From: Pagrus major
Lineage: Eukaryota > Chordata > Actinopteri > Spariformes > Sparidae
Direction: 5' to 3'
Assembly: GCF_040436345.1 (NCBI RefSeq)
Contig: NC_133223.1
Span: 15,190,113 to 15,254,112 of the forward strand
Length of the DNA stretch: 64,000 bases
Below the pieces are notes generated by a model that worked only from the letters and a program-made list of their open reading frames with translations, was not told the DNA's origin and did not search any database. The position numbers and the translations under genes are program-made. Positions 36,411 to 49,400 of the stretch are shown here, piece by piece; position 1 is the stretch's first letter, and each line of letters starts with the position of its first letter.

Positions 36411-39400
36411 ATGGTCACCATGTTCAGCCTGAACCGAGCAGCTCTGCTTCAACTATTAGTTATGTGCCAAGTCTTTGCAGGTACAGTGGACATTTGTGTT
36501 TGTCTTGTATGCTTTTTTCTATTTTTAATTATATTTAATATTGATTGATTGATTGATTGATTGTTTCCTTCCCTGTTAGGTCATTTCATTGAACACAAAG
36601 ATATTCTGGTGTCCAGGGGAGAATCTGTCATGTTGACTTGCAACACATCCGAGGAAAAGATCATACAAATCAACTGGACCAAAGACAGATTTAGATTTGC
36701 TCATTTAATCTCAACGAATGAGACTTTTTCCAATTTCAGCTCTCACAGAGTGACAATAGACCTAAACTTACCTGCTCAGCTGAATGTTTCTAATGCTCAA
36801 CATGAAGACGCAGGACTCTATATATGTGAAGTAGTAAGTGGTGACCATGGCACATGGACAACAGAGTGGAATTTGACAGTGTCTGAGGCACCTGAAAGTA
36901 AGTAGAGCACAAAACAGGACTAATCATCTCTTCAGACTTAGTACATTTCAAAGCTCACACTTCATGCTACTTTAATTATTCACACCTGATTTGATGCAGG
37001 AGTCAGTTCATCATGGGATTTTCTATACATACTCACATCTGTAATTGGACTTCTTCTCTGTGTCATCGCTCCAGCTGTCTGCCTCTGCAGGTGAGTTTTT
37101 ATTTAAATCTGTGTGAAAATTGTAGCCTGATGTCGTTACACACTTAACATCTTGACTTCCTCCCTTCCCCACTTGCCGTCATCATGTAACTGACATGTGA
37201 ACTAGCTGCATTTTTAAACATTTCTGCATTTGCCAAACATATGTCACACTACTTAATATTGTTAATCCTCTTTCCAGTAACAGTTTACATTACAATACGG
37301 GAGCTTTAGATGATGTCAGTTAATGCAGCACAGAGATTTTTTTACAGCGGACATTTTGATTTGTCAAAGCAGGAAAACAAACATGTAAATAACATTAATG
37401 ATGCGTTCACTTCATTAAGTGTCCCAGTAAGACATGTCAGAGAGTGAACATACACAACACCAGTGCCAGTGCTGTAAATGGCTCACCTAAATGGAAAGCA
37501 GTTATCATAAATGTTAGTATTTCCACCTGTGCTTCCTGCTTTGACAAGTCAAAATGTCTGCTGTGAGAAGGCTCTGCTGCTGCCACCATGACCAAAAACC
37601 AGAATGTTTTTATTTTCCAGTCTGCTTATTTTCATGTCTTTTTCTCATGACAAGAATCTTTTCTTACTGCAATGAAATGTCTTAATAATGTTCTTATTAA
37701 TTCAAGCAGACGCATCTCATTAAAGACATGTTTCCGGTTCAACATGATAACCTGGTGTGTGTTAATAAGAAATCTACATGATGTTAAATGAGGAAAAGAT
37801 CCAGTCAGTGCCTTCACATCAACGAGCTGCAGGTAGTGTTAAACAAACAGGGGACATCGTGTTTGAATCATGTTAAACTTGGGTTAATTATTTAACAAAT
37901 AAATATATTTAAGAGTGGCCACATGAGTCTGCACTCAAACAGGCTGCATCCCTGACTGTGACAGGCAGAGGGCGACAAACTCTGAGAGAGAAGAGATGAG
38001 AGCTGAATGTGATGGAAGGAGGACAGAGGGAGAGAGATGAGAGACTCAGAGAGAGGAACAGAAACAGGAGGTCAAGAATGAAGCTGCACCAGTAGTACCA
38101 GTATTTTTTAAAATTTCTTTTATTTGAGTACCCCCACCCAACACCCTCCCAAGCACTGATGGCAAGTAACTGAGTAAATGTACTCCAGTACTGTACCTAA
38201 GTACAGGTACCTGTACTTTACTTCAGTATTTCCATCAAATACTACTTTATACTTCTGCTCTACTACATTTTACAGAGAAATATAGAAATATTGTACTTTT
38301 AACTCTACTGCAGTCATTTGACAGATTTAGTAATTTCACATTTCAGATCTAAATATATAAAACAAAGTGCAATATTCCCTTTTGCTTGTGGCTCCTTAGA
38401 AAAAGAGCGTGTCTATAGTCCAATAACTAAAAACAGATTCCCGTATCAGAATTTAGTTTTTTCTTTCCGACCACAGTAAACATCTCACGACCTACTCAAA
38501 TTTCTTTTGTGGGCCTTCGGAGGGGCCTGACCTCTAGGTTGGAAAACCACTGGACAAAGCAACATAACTGTGTTAAAATAACCTGAATTAGCTCCTCTTC
38601 AACCAGCTACAACAGTAAAATGCTACATGTACACTGATGCATCAGTGTGAATGAGCTTAGAGCTGAAATGTTGAGGTGATTATTCAATTAGTCGATCACC
38701 AGAAATCAATAATCGATGAATCATTTAGGTCATTTTAAGCCAAAACGCCGAACATAGGTTAGTTCAAACTTCTGAATTGTGAGGATTTTCTGCTTTTTCA
38801 TGTCTTATGTGACAAATGTTTTATGTGAAACAAGGGTGTCACTATGTGTTGAAAAGTGGTGGGGACATAAGGGCTCCGATGAAAAAACAACTTTTTATAA
38901 GTCCTCTTCAGCATAATGTGATTTAAGATAATGTAATGAAGAGATCGTATGAGGTCAGAGTACATAATTACAGCAGGAAAAAAGTGCATAATGGCATCAA
39001 ATGTATTTCATGTCATCTGTTAGTGAATATTTTTTAGTGCAAGCTTTTTCTTTATCACATTTTTAACCCAACTCAAGGTTGGTCATTTCAAAAAAGGGTG
39101 GGGACGTCTTCCAAGTATCCCCAACAGTCTGAAACAACATGAAAGTCCAGTGGATTTTCATTATTTACAATTTTATCTCTGCAGAAAACTCTGGAAAGAG
39201 ACACCAAACCAGGACTCAGTGAGGAGCAGGACCCTGAGTTATGTCCAGTTTCATGTCCAGTTGGGAGGACAGGTCAGAAGAACTTCAAGTCATTACTCAA
39301 ACTATTATGTTCTCATGTCTCACAAAGCATTTTTTTTTAGCAGTCTCTCTTATTTTCTTTCTTTTCTTTTCTTTCTTAGTTATGAGTTTATTCTCATCCC

Positions 39401-39556
39401 CTCTCCCCACAGGTGTCCACACAGGTGTCCCCACAGGTGGCTCCTCCTCAGTACCAGAGTTGTGTAGTATACAGGATGAATCACCAGCAGAGGGAAGAAG
39501 AGGCTCAGTTCAGTGTTTGGTCTGACAAGAATGACATTCAGATTAAAGTTGAATAA
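36411..39556 (+). CDS. Gene E: V-set Ig receptor, long non-ITIM tail
   Basis: Exons: 36,411-36,480, 36,580-36,897, 37,000-37,090, 39,185-39,272 and 39,413-39,556; 236 residues, GT-AG, in frame. V-set features are VMLTC, INWTK and DAGLYICEV. The residue triplet before the tryptophan is IIQ rather than ITQ/ISQ, breaking the (V/I)(S/T)Q motif. The V exon is a mosaic: its middle matches A (FAHLIST, NFSSHRV) while its end is identical to D (SGDHGTWTTEW). The tail is the B type with LSYVQF and SCVVYRM, an extra VSTQ repeat at the start of the last exon and an extra 19-residue end (terminating KVE) absent from B. No ITIM is visible. This looks like the fullest version of the non-ITIM form. Confidence 0.75.
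38600..38770. repeat. Dispersed repeat (ATTAGTCGATCA type)
   Basis: Contains CAATTAGTCGATCACCAGAA and AATAATCGATGAATCATTT, the signature of a common fish repeat with alternating ATCGATTA motifs. Absent from the paralogous intron of B, where a shorter sequence joins across. Confidence 0.45.
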
Positions 39557-39796
39557 GAAACAAGAGAGATGCTGGACAGGACACATGATATATGATGATG
39601 TATGGAAACAATATGAATCCAGCCTGTGTATGTGTATGTCTCTTGAAAGTTGTGTCCTGCCTTTCACCCAGCATGCACCAGTGTTTATTACAAATAATCT
39701 TTGGAGGATTTGCAGTGAGTGACCTGTTCCTGCAGTGACACTTAACTATACTAACATGTGAGTGTTTGACTCTGCAGCTTTTCTTGCTCTTGAAGA

Positions 39797-39802
39797 AATA
39801 AA
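39797..39802 (+). terminator. Candidate poly(A) signal of gene E
   Basis: AATAAA 241 bases after the stop codon of gene E, followed by unique-looking sequence. Confidence 0.5.
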
Positions 39803-39829
39803 AATGAAATCAGCCATTTAAAATGGATC

Positions 39830-41090
39830 AGACTTCATTCACTGAATTTGTTTGGGGGTGTAAATCCAGACCAATGATTCTTTAGAGAACTTGTGCTTGT
39901 GTTCATGTCAAATGTTTGAAAAGCACATACTATAAGAAGTCCAAACTATATGGTTTATTAGCAGAATGATTCAAATGTTCAGCTCTTCATTAATTGTTCT
40001 TGTTGTTGAACTGATTCAGAGAAAATGTGCCATTTATCAGTCTTTTATCAGAACCATTTGAATAATTTACTTTTGATGTAACCTGTCAAGGAACATGTGA
40101 AATCTCGTGCAGACTTTTACTATTAAAACCAACTTCATCACTCAGATGTGTCGCATGTGTTTGCCACTAATATCCCAAACTTAAACTATTACAATATTAT
40201 TCTACCAATCAGTACAAACCGACACTGTATTTATTTTAATTAAAGACAAAAAAGCCAGTTTAAAACAAATATGGTTAATAAAGGATGCTCATCATGTGAC
40301 TGTATAGACAATATATTTCAGAAGAATACATTCATTGTTGATTTCAGTCTTTTCTCGGTAATAATAAAGAGATAAAAACAATGTTATTGTTATCTTTAAA
40401 TAGGCTGTTCATGTCCTGAGTGACCCGATCACAAAAGAAATATCTTTATGTATAACCAATGAACAAGTAGGCCCAAATAGTTAAGATTGTGTTGTAGATA
40501 GTGTTCCACAAAGTTTACAAATTTTCTCCTGACACAACAAGTCAAGTAAAACACAGAAAATAGACAAGCTGGTACAGCAATGCCTCAACATACTGGCACA
40601 TATTCAAATAAATGCTTATTTCTATTTTTAAATAAGAATATAAGAGGGGAGATAATGAGGGCTGATATGAGATAATAACAGTTTTGTCTCCGTTCTACTC
40701 TCCTCTTGTCTCAGACAACAGACAAGGAAGAGAGTTTGAGTTAATAACCTCATCTGAGGTCAACAGAAGAACTATTGATCAGTATAAATATGATGATGAT
40801 TATATGTTTGGTATTGAGGTCATCTAAAAGTCAAGGAAAGTAATCAAATAACATCACATTACTACTTTACTGACTACATTTTTTAAGAAGTAATTAGTAA
40901 CTGTATCAGAATACATTTTTAAAGTCACCCTCTCAACCCTGCATATAAATGAAATACTGTTTAATATCCCTCAGATTGACTGTCTCTGACAATAACATGT
41001 GAAGATGGTGTCTGTTTCATTCCTACAGTTTTATCTACATGACATTTAAAATCAAATCAAAAGAAGAAAATTCTTCTTTTCACTGTTAGG
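39830..41090. other. Gene-free AT-rich intergenic stretch
   Basis: Between the receptor cluster and the nectin-like genes. No exon, no clear repeat boundaries. Confidence 0.4.
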
Positions 41091-41860
41091 ACACAGTCAT
41101 GGTTCAGAATTATTTAGTGTGCAGCAGAGTAAGTGACAGCTGCCGCTCTTGGTTAGCTATTCTTAGCTGTAGCTAGCTACTGTTAGAAATTTGATCATGG
41201 CTCTGGTAGCTGTGGAGCCAGCAGCCCTCAAGGTTGTCTGGGTTCAGCTCAACGGGATATGGCGGTCTGAGGTGAGAGTGAACACGGCTGGATACCAAAC
41301 TGGGACTGAACACAGCCTCCAAGACCATCTGAGGATAGTTTGACAACAGGGGATACGGTACAGAGGTGATACAGCAGCTCTAACCAAGACCGTGACTTCA
41401 GGGACAACAAGACACAGCAGGCGGGACGGTAGCTGAAGCCAAAATGAGCTGGACTATTTTCACATCTTACTCTGTGTATTGAGGATTTTTTTTTTTTTTT
41501 TAAGTGTTGGTGAGATTTATTTTGTTCATGTCGAGTTTGAATGAAGTGTGTTTCACGAGTGAACCAGGCAGTTAAGATATTTTTAGTTCAGTAAAAGAGA
41601 GAAACTTGAATTCAGGTGTATGGTTGTATTTTTTTCAGTTTAGTAAAAATAGAAACGGGAGTATTTCATTTCTTGACATTTTGTGAGCTTTTTTTTTGTT
41701 AATTTATTACCTTAACAGCTGGCATATCTGCCTGTACAAAGGGCTATAAGGAGACGGGTCAGGCTGGGGCTAGCTGGTCAGTATGCTAACTTCAGCAGAC
41801 ATCTCCGCAACACATCTTTGACATAACAAACGGAGGATGCCGATAGTGAGCAGGTACTTC
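41090..41860. repeat. Probable dispersed repeat
   Basis: Resembles a multi-kilobase fish DNA-element relic (blocks such as GCTGTAGCTAGCTACTG, ACAAAGGGCTA and GACATAACAAACGGAGGA). No coding frame remains and ends are not defined. Confidence 0.3.
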
Positions 41861-42104
41861 TCATGGCTCGAAGCAGAGGCCATTTTTTCCTCACTGCAAC
41901 AGCTGCTTTCTCACTTCGAGATTCAACAGAGATGTTTCTTTCTTATTTGTATTGTATTATTGTATTTTGTAGATGTACTTGAGATTCAGTTGAGAGGGGC
42001 AATCAGCACTTTTTCCACAGTTCCCAAAGTTTCTCTTGTCTACAGTCAACCAACTATACTGTTTTTTTTAATGACCTCAACAATATAATAACTGTTCTGT
42101 AGCC

Positions 42105-43370
42105 GGGTCTGAACTTTGTTCCTTCAGCAGCTGCTTCACAATGTAAGCTCAGTGATCCATTAACTCTGATGGCTTTTGGACTCTGGTTATTAGTTCAAAA
42201 TAAAAAAATAAAAAAGGCTCTGCTGAATTTATTGGTCACTATCATGTGGACTTGCAGGATGCTTTTACAAAATACCACTGATATACCACCCACACATCAG
42301 TATCACAGAGGAGACTGGATTCAATAACTGAAATGAGCAATTTGAGCCAAATTAGAATTGGAAACTTTTGATTACAGAAAATACCCAGCATGCTATTCCT
42401 CTTGTTTATTGACTTCCAGTAAAGAACCACAAATTGTTTCCCTTGTATCATTCCCTTACATCAATTTTTAATTCTTTAGTGTTTATTAAAACACTAAAGA
42501 ATTAATATGTCTGCCTAAACCAGCATAACCCAGGAACAGAGACTTTTGGCAAGAAAGGCTACATCCTGTTACAACTAAGCTGTACTCACTGACACCAGCC
42601 TGACTAGCTCCCCTCTCCCTGATCCTCCATATTCCTCTTCTTACGTATTACTCTGACCTGCTTCAGGCAGCATTTGTAAAGTCGGGCCGGGCATGAACTT
42701 ATGTGCAACTGTTGCTGCTCCACTTTGGAAGCACAGTCATTCATTAACTCTGATGGCTTTTTGACATTGCTTATTAACTAGACAGCAATTAGACAAGGCT
42801 CTGCTGATGTTATTGGTCACTGTCATGTGGACCTGCAGGATGCTTTTACAAAACACCACTGATCAGAGTTTGGATTTGTCTGTCGGCCCCACACATCAGT
42901 ATCACAGCGGAGAATGGGTTCAATAACTGAAATGAGCATTTTGAGCCAAATTAGAATTGGAAACTTTTGATTACAGAAAATACCCAGCATGCTATTCCTC
43001 TGTGTTTATTGATGCTGTGTTGAAACTTCAAGTAAAGATTATTTTCAGGCCTGAATAGCAAAACAAACACATTTCTTGCTCCAAATGTAAATCACAAATT
43101 GTTTCCCTTGTATCTTTCCCTTACATCAATGTTTAACTCTTTAGTGTTTCTTGCTCTGGTCCAGGTTGGACAATAACATTCAAGTATGTATAAACTTTGT
43201 TAACAGGATTAAATAATATGTCTGCCTAAACCAGCATGAAGGAACTGAGACTTTTGGCAAGAAAGGCTACATCCTGTTACAACTAAGCCCCCCCCCTGAT
43301 CCTCCATATTCCTCTGATTGCTTCAGGCAGCATTTGTAAAGTCCCACGCATTTCCCCTCCCCTGAAAGCA
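42105..43370 (+). repeat. Duplicated upstream region of gene F
   Basis: Two diverged tandem copies (about 42,105-42,700 and 42,690-43,370) share GTCATGTGGACCTGCAGGAT-type and TTGGAAACTTTTGATTACAG blocks. A third copy lies upstream of gene G at about 56,200-56,700. The promoter and 5' flank were therefore duplicated locally before or during the F-G duplication. Confidence 0.65.
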
Positions 43371-43436
43371 GAACGATCCCGCGACCTTCAGATCCTCGAT
43401 AAGACTGTACACTAACAGAAGTGTGCTGGATGGATC

Positions 43437-46400
43437 ATGTCTGCGTCTTCGTGCGTTTTCTACGACAAGTTATGGACAACGTGTTTCTCCAGGAGCAATA
43501 CGATGTTTATACTGGTGTCCGCGATGATCCTGAGCACAGTTACAGAAGGTTTGTGAGCTTTTTTTAAAAAAAAAACTACAAGGAAAGCAGATTGGCCGTT
43601 TCATGGTAAGCTAGCAAAGCCGAGGATGCTGAAGTAGTAAGTGTATAAGGAGTATAAATAAGGAGGAGTGTGTAAGAGAGGTAGCTAACATACACCACAC
43701 AAAGTGGTTAACTTTTTTTTTTTTTTGGGGGGGGGGGGGGGGGAGTGACTGCACCCTGTAAGTCCTTATTGCAAGGAGTGATATTGACCAAATTCACTGT
43801 ACATGCGCCTGGTTTCCTCTACTATTAATGCTGAAAAGACAGAGAATGTAACCCCTCCCAATCCAGAGTTACAGGGTGCAGTCACTTTTTGGCAGGGCCT
43901 GCCGAAAAGTGACTGCACCCTGTAACTCTGGATTGCAAGGAGTGATATTGACCAAATTCACTGTACATGCGCCTGGTTTCCTCTACTATTAATGCTGAAA
44001 AGACAGAGAATGTAACCCCTCCCAATCCAGAGTTACAGGGTGCAGTCACTTTTTGGCAGGGCCTGCCGAAAAGTGACTGCACCCTGTAACTCTGGATTGC
44101 AAGGAGTGATATTGACCAAATTCACTGTACATGCGCCTGGTTTCCTCTACTATTAATGCTGAAAAGACAGAGAATGTAACCCCTCCCAATCCAGAGTTAC
44201 AGGGTGCAGTCACTTTTTGGCAGGGCCTGCCCAAAAGTGACTGCACAGTGACACAGTGATATTGACCAAATTTACTGTACATGCACCTGGCAAACACAGA
44301 GAATGTTATGCAGAATGTAAAGGCAATCCGTTACAGTTAGCCTACAGTTCTATATATACTGCATTATTGTATTCATAATTATACTCTTAAAAGTACAAGT
44401 TAATCAAAAAGTTACTTAAGTAAATGTAATGAAGTAAATGTAAATCGTTATTACCCACCTCTGATAGCACTTACTAATTTCTCAGTATGTGTTATATGAT
44501 TGCTATCTAATGTGACGTGGAAACACTCCTGCATTCTTTTCTGCATTGATTTCCTAATCCTCGTTATAAAATCACTGAAACAGGGATATTGAATTATGAC
44601 TTTATTTATAGATCAAAGCGGTGTAAAATCACATTGCAACAACGATAACAACAACAACAACAATAAAAGTGGCAAGGTAAAGCATCTACCCTCATCAATT
44701 GTTGACAACTAGCCTACATTATGGAAACATCAGGTTACTTTTTTTATCTGCGCCGTTCTTTTTCCGTAGCCTCTTCACTTGGGCTACAGGACTGCACAGT
44801 AAAAAAAACATTTCTCTCGGTGCTGCGTCTGCCAGCTGACCCGTAGTAGACCTACGCCCACTTCCTCTGAACTGATGCGCGTTCCCTTCGAGGGCGGTCG
44901 TTTTTCGGCAAGCAGTCTCTTCTCGGCACTACACCGGGCGGTACCTACCATCCAAAAACAAAAATAATCGGAACACAGAACTTTAATGTGTGATTGTGTA
45001 CAGGTGTTCACGAGATACCAACCTTTCATGAACTCGTGAGTTTCGCCAGCCGTCTTCTTCAGACTACACCTGAGACGCCTAAAGTAACTCAGTTCATTTT
45101 TTAAAAGCCCACACCAGCAATTCTAGACTGTTTTCTTCGTGTGGACGGAGCACTGATACTGAGACAAGAAGATGTGTCTTTTCTACATGGAGGATGCCAG
45201 CTTACATCTCGCTAGATACCACATGTGTTTTTACTTGTTTCTGTGCCTTCTGACTTGAGATCTGAATCCTGATGAGATTTTACACCCCTCACAGCTCTCC
45301 AGGTGATTGGAGGAAACAAGACGGTGATCCAAGGAGGAACCGTTGTCTTACCGTGCAAACTCATTGACACCAGGGAAACCCTCAGTCAGATTTCATGGCA
45401 GAGGATGACCCGAGGGAAACCTCGGAATGAATTGTTCTTCACCATCTTACCTAAAGATGGACCAAAGTTTGTCAATGGAGGTGATGAGCGATTTACATTT
45501 ATTGGGAGCATTGATGACAGCAATGGATCTCTCCAGTTATTCAACGTCACGCTGATGGATGAAGGCACCTACACGTGCATCTTCACCCTGTTTCCCAGCG
45601 GTAACCACAAGACAGAAATACCTGTAAAAGTGCTCGGTATGATGCTCTGTTTATAAAAATATTTTCTTTGTTTATTTATTATTTGATTATTCATATTTAT
45701 ACATTTCTTGTGTACTGTGACTGTCGTAGTGCCTCCAATCTCAAGCCTGGAAGCTCATCCTCCTGTTTTGGGTGATAAGGAGGTTTCACTCGTTACCTGC
45801 ACAGCTGCTGGTTCCAGGCCTCCTGCAGAGGTGAGGTGGCAAACTGGTGATCTGGCAGATAAACTGAGGGCAACATCCAACTACAACCAGCAAGACAATG
45901 GTACAACTACCACAGTCTGCTCGCTGTTTGGAATACCGAGCAGAGAAATCAACAATCAGTTGGTCCAGTGTGTCGTCAACAATGCAGCCCTGGAGAGAGA
46001 ACAAACTCTGCCCTTCACCTTACAGGTCTACTGTGAGTATACAAATACTTCCATTCATCACTTACTTCTGCAGAAGAATCAGGGAGACTCTTTAACTCAG
46101 ATCTATATAATAATGACTTTCTGTCCTTCAGATGTTGGTGTGGACTGAGACTGGGTTCCAACAACAAGGATAAATGTTCAAACCAAGTGAAATCATGGTT
46201 TAATTTTAAATTATGTTGCACAAAACTGTAAAACTAGTGTGATTAAACCTTTCTATAACCTCAGTTTAGTTTTTACTCTTAAAGTAGAATAAATGTAATT
46301 CTGTTGCACCGAAACCTTAAACTCCAATTTAAAACTGTGATCCAGTAGTAACTTAAACTTACACTTGAGGAAATGTAACTTTTAAAATAGATTGAGCAAA

Positions 46401-49400
46401 GTAATCAACTTTGTTGATGGAGTTATGGAACTGAACATGAAGAATGAACTGACTGTCAACAGGGCAGTGAGGAGATGCAGCTGTACCACAAATATTCTTA
46501 ACTCCTTGTGGCCCTGAAATGTTATGCCACTGGATGTTTTCAGAGGATAGGAACCTGTTTGGCCTACACAGCTCCTCTTTTTGCAGCATAGATTTGCATG
46601 TCAGTTACAACAGGGCTACCTGTTTGAAGATGCGTCTTTAATTAATGACATGCTTATCTTGAGTCGTAAATGTTTAAAAGCAGCAGGCTGATCTAGGATG
46701 TACTGGTGGTTTAAAGAGTGGCTGTAAATGCTCTGCTCACTGCCATATTATATTGTGAAGCCCTGCATTTAATTTCCTATACATTCTTAAACAATAAAAG
46801 TCCCTGATTTATTTTTTCATGTAAAAACCTTTTCATAATGAAGCAACAAAATCAGGAGATGTTGGTTTTTCACCAGCAGTAACTTAACCACAACTCCTGA
46901 AAAAGCTGTATGTAGTGTTTTGTTATATACATACATATATATAAGGAATACAGACTACAGTCTACAAAGATCAAGTTTTTTGTCCTCCTTTTCACCCACT
47001 AGGTCCTGACAGTATGCAGATTTATTTCTGTATTTATTTTAATCTAGGTAGCATCTCCATGTTTGTATGTGTGAGCGCCCTTACCAGCATGCGAACGGCG
47101 CGCCACCACAGCACAACACTAAGCAGTCATTGCTGTGGTGGGAAGACATGTAGCTGGGCTGTAGGATGGGGTTCCTGAGCTAGTATTTTCTCACTTACAG
47201 CAATAACCCAGCCCATTCTCTCTGCCTGTTTCTTGCAGTCCCCCCCACTGAAGTGAACATTCATGAACGAGCTTCTGGCTCGTTTGAATGTGTGACTGAA
47301 GCCAATCCAGATGCAAAGTTTACCTGGAGCAGGTAAACTAGTTTGAATTAACTGGTTTCAGTGGAATTTTTTTATAAAACAATATTATGTTTAACCTCAA
47401 CGTCATTGTCACAACCTCTGTACAGTGGTGGGACTAGACCCAAAGTATGATTAGAAAAATGTACTTAAGTAACAAAAGTAAAAGTAAATGAATGGGATCA
47501 ATGTCCCCTGCAATTGTTACATAGATAGCTTAGATTATTAAATTATTACTGGTGTATTAATGTGTAAATGGCATTTGATTGTTGTAATGGGCCGAAGTGG
47601 AGCTGATGATGGAGGTCATCAACTATACTGTATGTAAAAGTATTTGAGCAACTGTACTCAATCACTGCTAAAGCATAATCATATAAAGGTATACACTCTG
47701 GAGGGAAAAAAAGAAGCAATGTTGAGACCCATATAGAAGTAATCCCTCTTAAGTATTACGTATGAGCCACTAGAAATGTGTGGCGGTGTCTGTATCTGCT
47801 ATGACTCTACCGTCTGCCTGTACGGCCTTATTTTATTGATATTTTGCTGTGTTCAGGACCTTTCTGGGCATAGGTATCTGACATCTCACTGTAGGAACGA
47901 AATTAGAAAATCAACTATCTTTCTCCAGAATCGCCCTCTGCACCTGGTGTGTTTACAAACCGCAATCACCAAATCCCACATATCACGCCTTTAACATGAA
48001 CTGAATAGGCTTAGGTAACTGACTGAACTAAAAGAAAACTGCCTAATAAACTGAACACAAAGGGGTGTATACAACATCTAATACACAAACACTATCAATC
48101 AAACTACAAATAAAGCAAAAACAGAACAATTAGTGTACCAGTATACATATTTTAAACGTACTACAAGGAGTTTTTAACTGTTTCTGAAACTCAGTGCCTG
48201 TTTTTATTGGTTATTTCTGTTTAGTTGTTATATTTAGTCTTAATGCCTGTCACCAGGTCAGATTACGACCTCTCCAGGTCAGAAACATAATAAAATAAAT
48301 CCATTAGTCTGGTGGTACGGCACTGAAACAAAGTTTATTATGTTTCACCATCTTGGGACTAATGCCAATACCAATATTAGGAAGTAAAAGATTTCGATAT
48401 TGATATATCGCCAAATATATACACCTTTCTGTAAAGATCCCTCAGATGTTGTGACAAAATATGTAATGGAGGCGGATATTTTACAGTCTAACAATAAACT
48501 TTACCTGGAGAAGGTCTAAGTCAGAAAAGGCAGCAAACCTATCCGTTAAGGACATAAATAAAAAACTAATAATTTAAATTCATTAAACTTTGGCAGAACT
48601 CTCTACAGTTCACAACATATTTCTGGCCTAATGTTGTGACTCTTTAATCAAGCTGAACATTTCAGTGCTTGGCCTTGTTCGTTTGTTTTAGGTTTAACAA
48701 CCCGTGGCCTCAGTCTGCCGTCAGAGTAGAAGGTGCAACATTACAGTTTCTAAGCATGACCTCTGACCTGAATGGACTCTACCAGTGTGAAGCTTCGAAC
48801 CCTTATGGAACAAAACGCGGTTACCTCTATCTGCATGTATCTTCAGGTGAGGACAGGTTTGATGTTGTGTTTTTTTATTTTTTTTCCCTCTGTTTTTAGA
48901 TTTCAGTGTGTTGTGATTGTTTGAATTTGTTATTCTTTTATATCTCTTAATTTAAAAAAAAAAAAGTTGCACAGTGAAACTCTACAAGGCTGGACATGCA
49001 CTCATTGATCAGGAAATCACTGATAACAGAGTTTCTCTTAAACCAGTCAGGAACACACAGCTGAGCAAAGGAGAAGGATATGCTGTAATGGAGACATATT
49101 GTCCTCATTTTCAGGTTCATCATTTTATGTTGGGTTACCACTAGAATCGATTTACAAGCTTTAATGTTCAAAAAGTACATTTGCATACATTTTCTTATTC
49201 TGTCCAGTGCTGCTGCGCTGTATTCCCCCTCTGTCTGAAACGTTCTGTTTTAGCTCCCGTCTCTTTAGGGCCCCTCCTCCTGAATACCCAGTCTCCTCTG
49301 ATTGGTCAGTTCATACATGCCTGTGCCAGTAACGCCAACAACAGAGCCACTTTAATAAAATGATTCTTACGTAACAAACTAGTTGCTCGGCATTTAAGTA

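Noticed and set aside
43713-43743. G17 run as a functional G-quadruplex
   Set aside because: A plain homopolymer beside T14 is more simply slippage-prone simple sequence; nothing in the context indicates a role.
43882-44297. Minus-strand frames with a repeated SGLGGVTFSVFSALIVEE segment
   Set aside because: They come from the 164-base palindromic MITE units and do not resemble a protein family.
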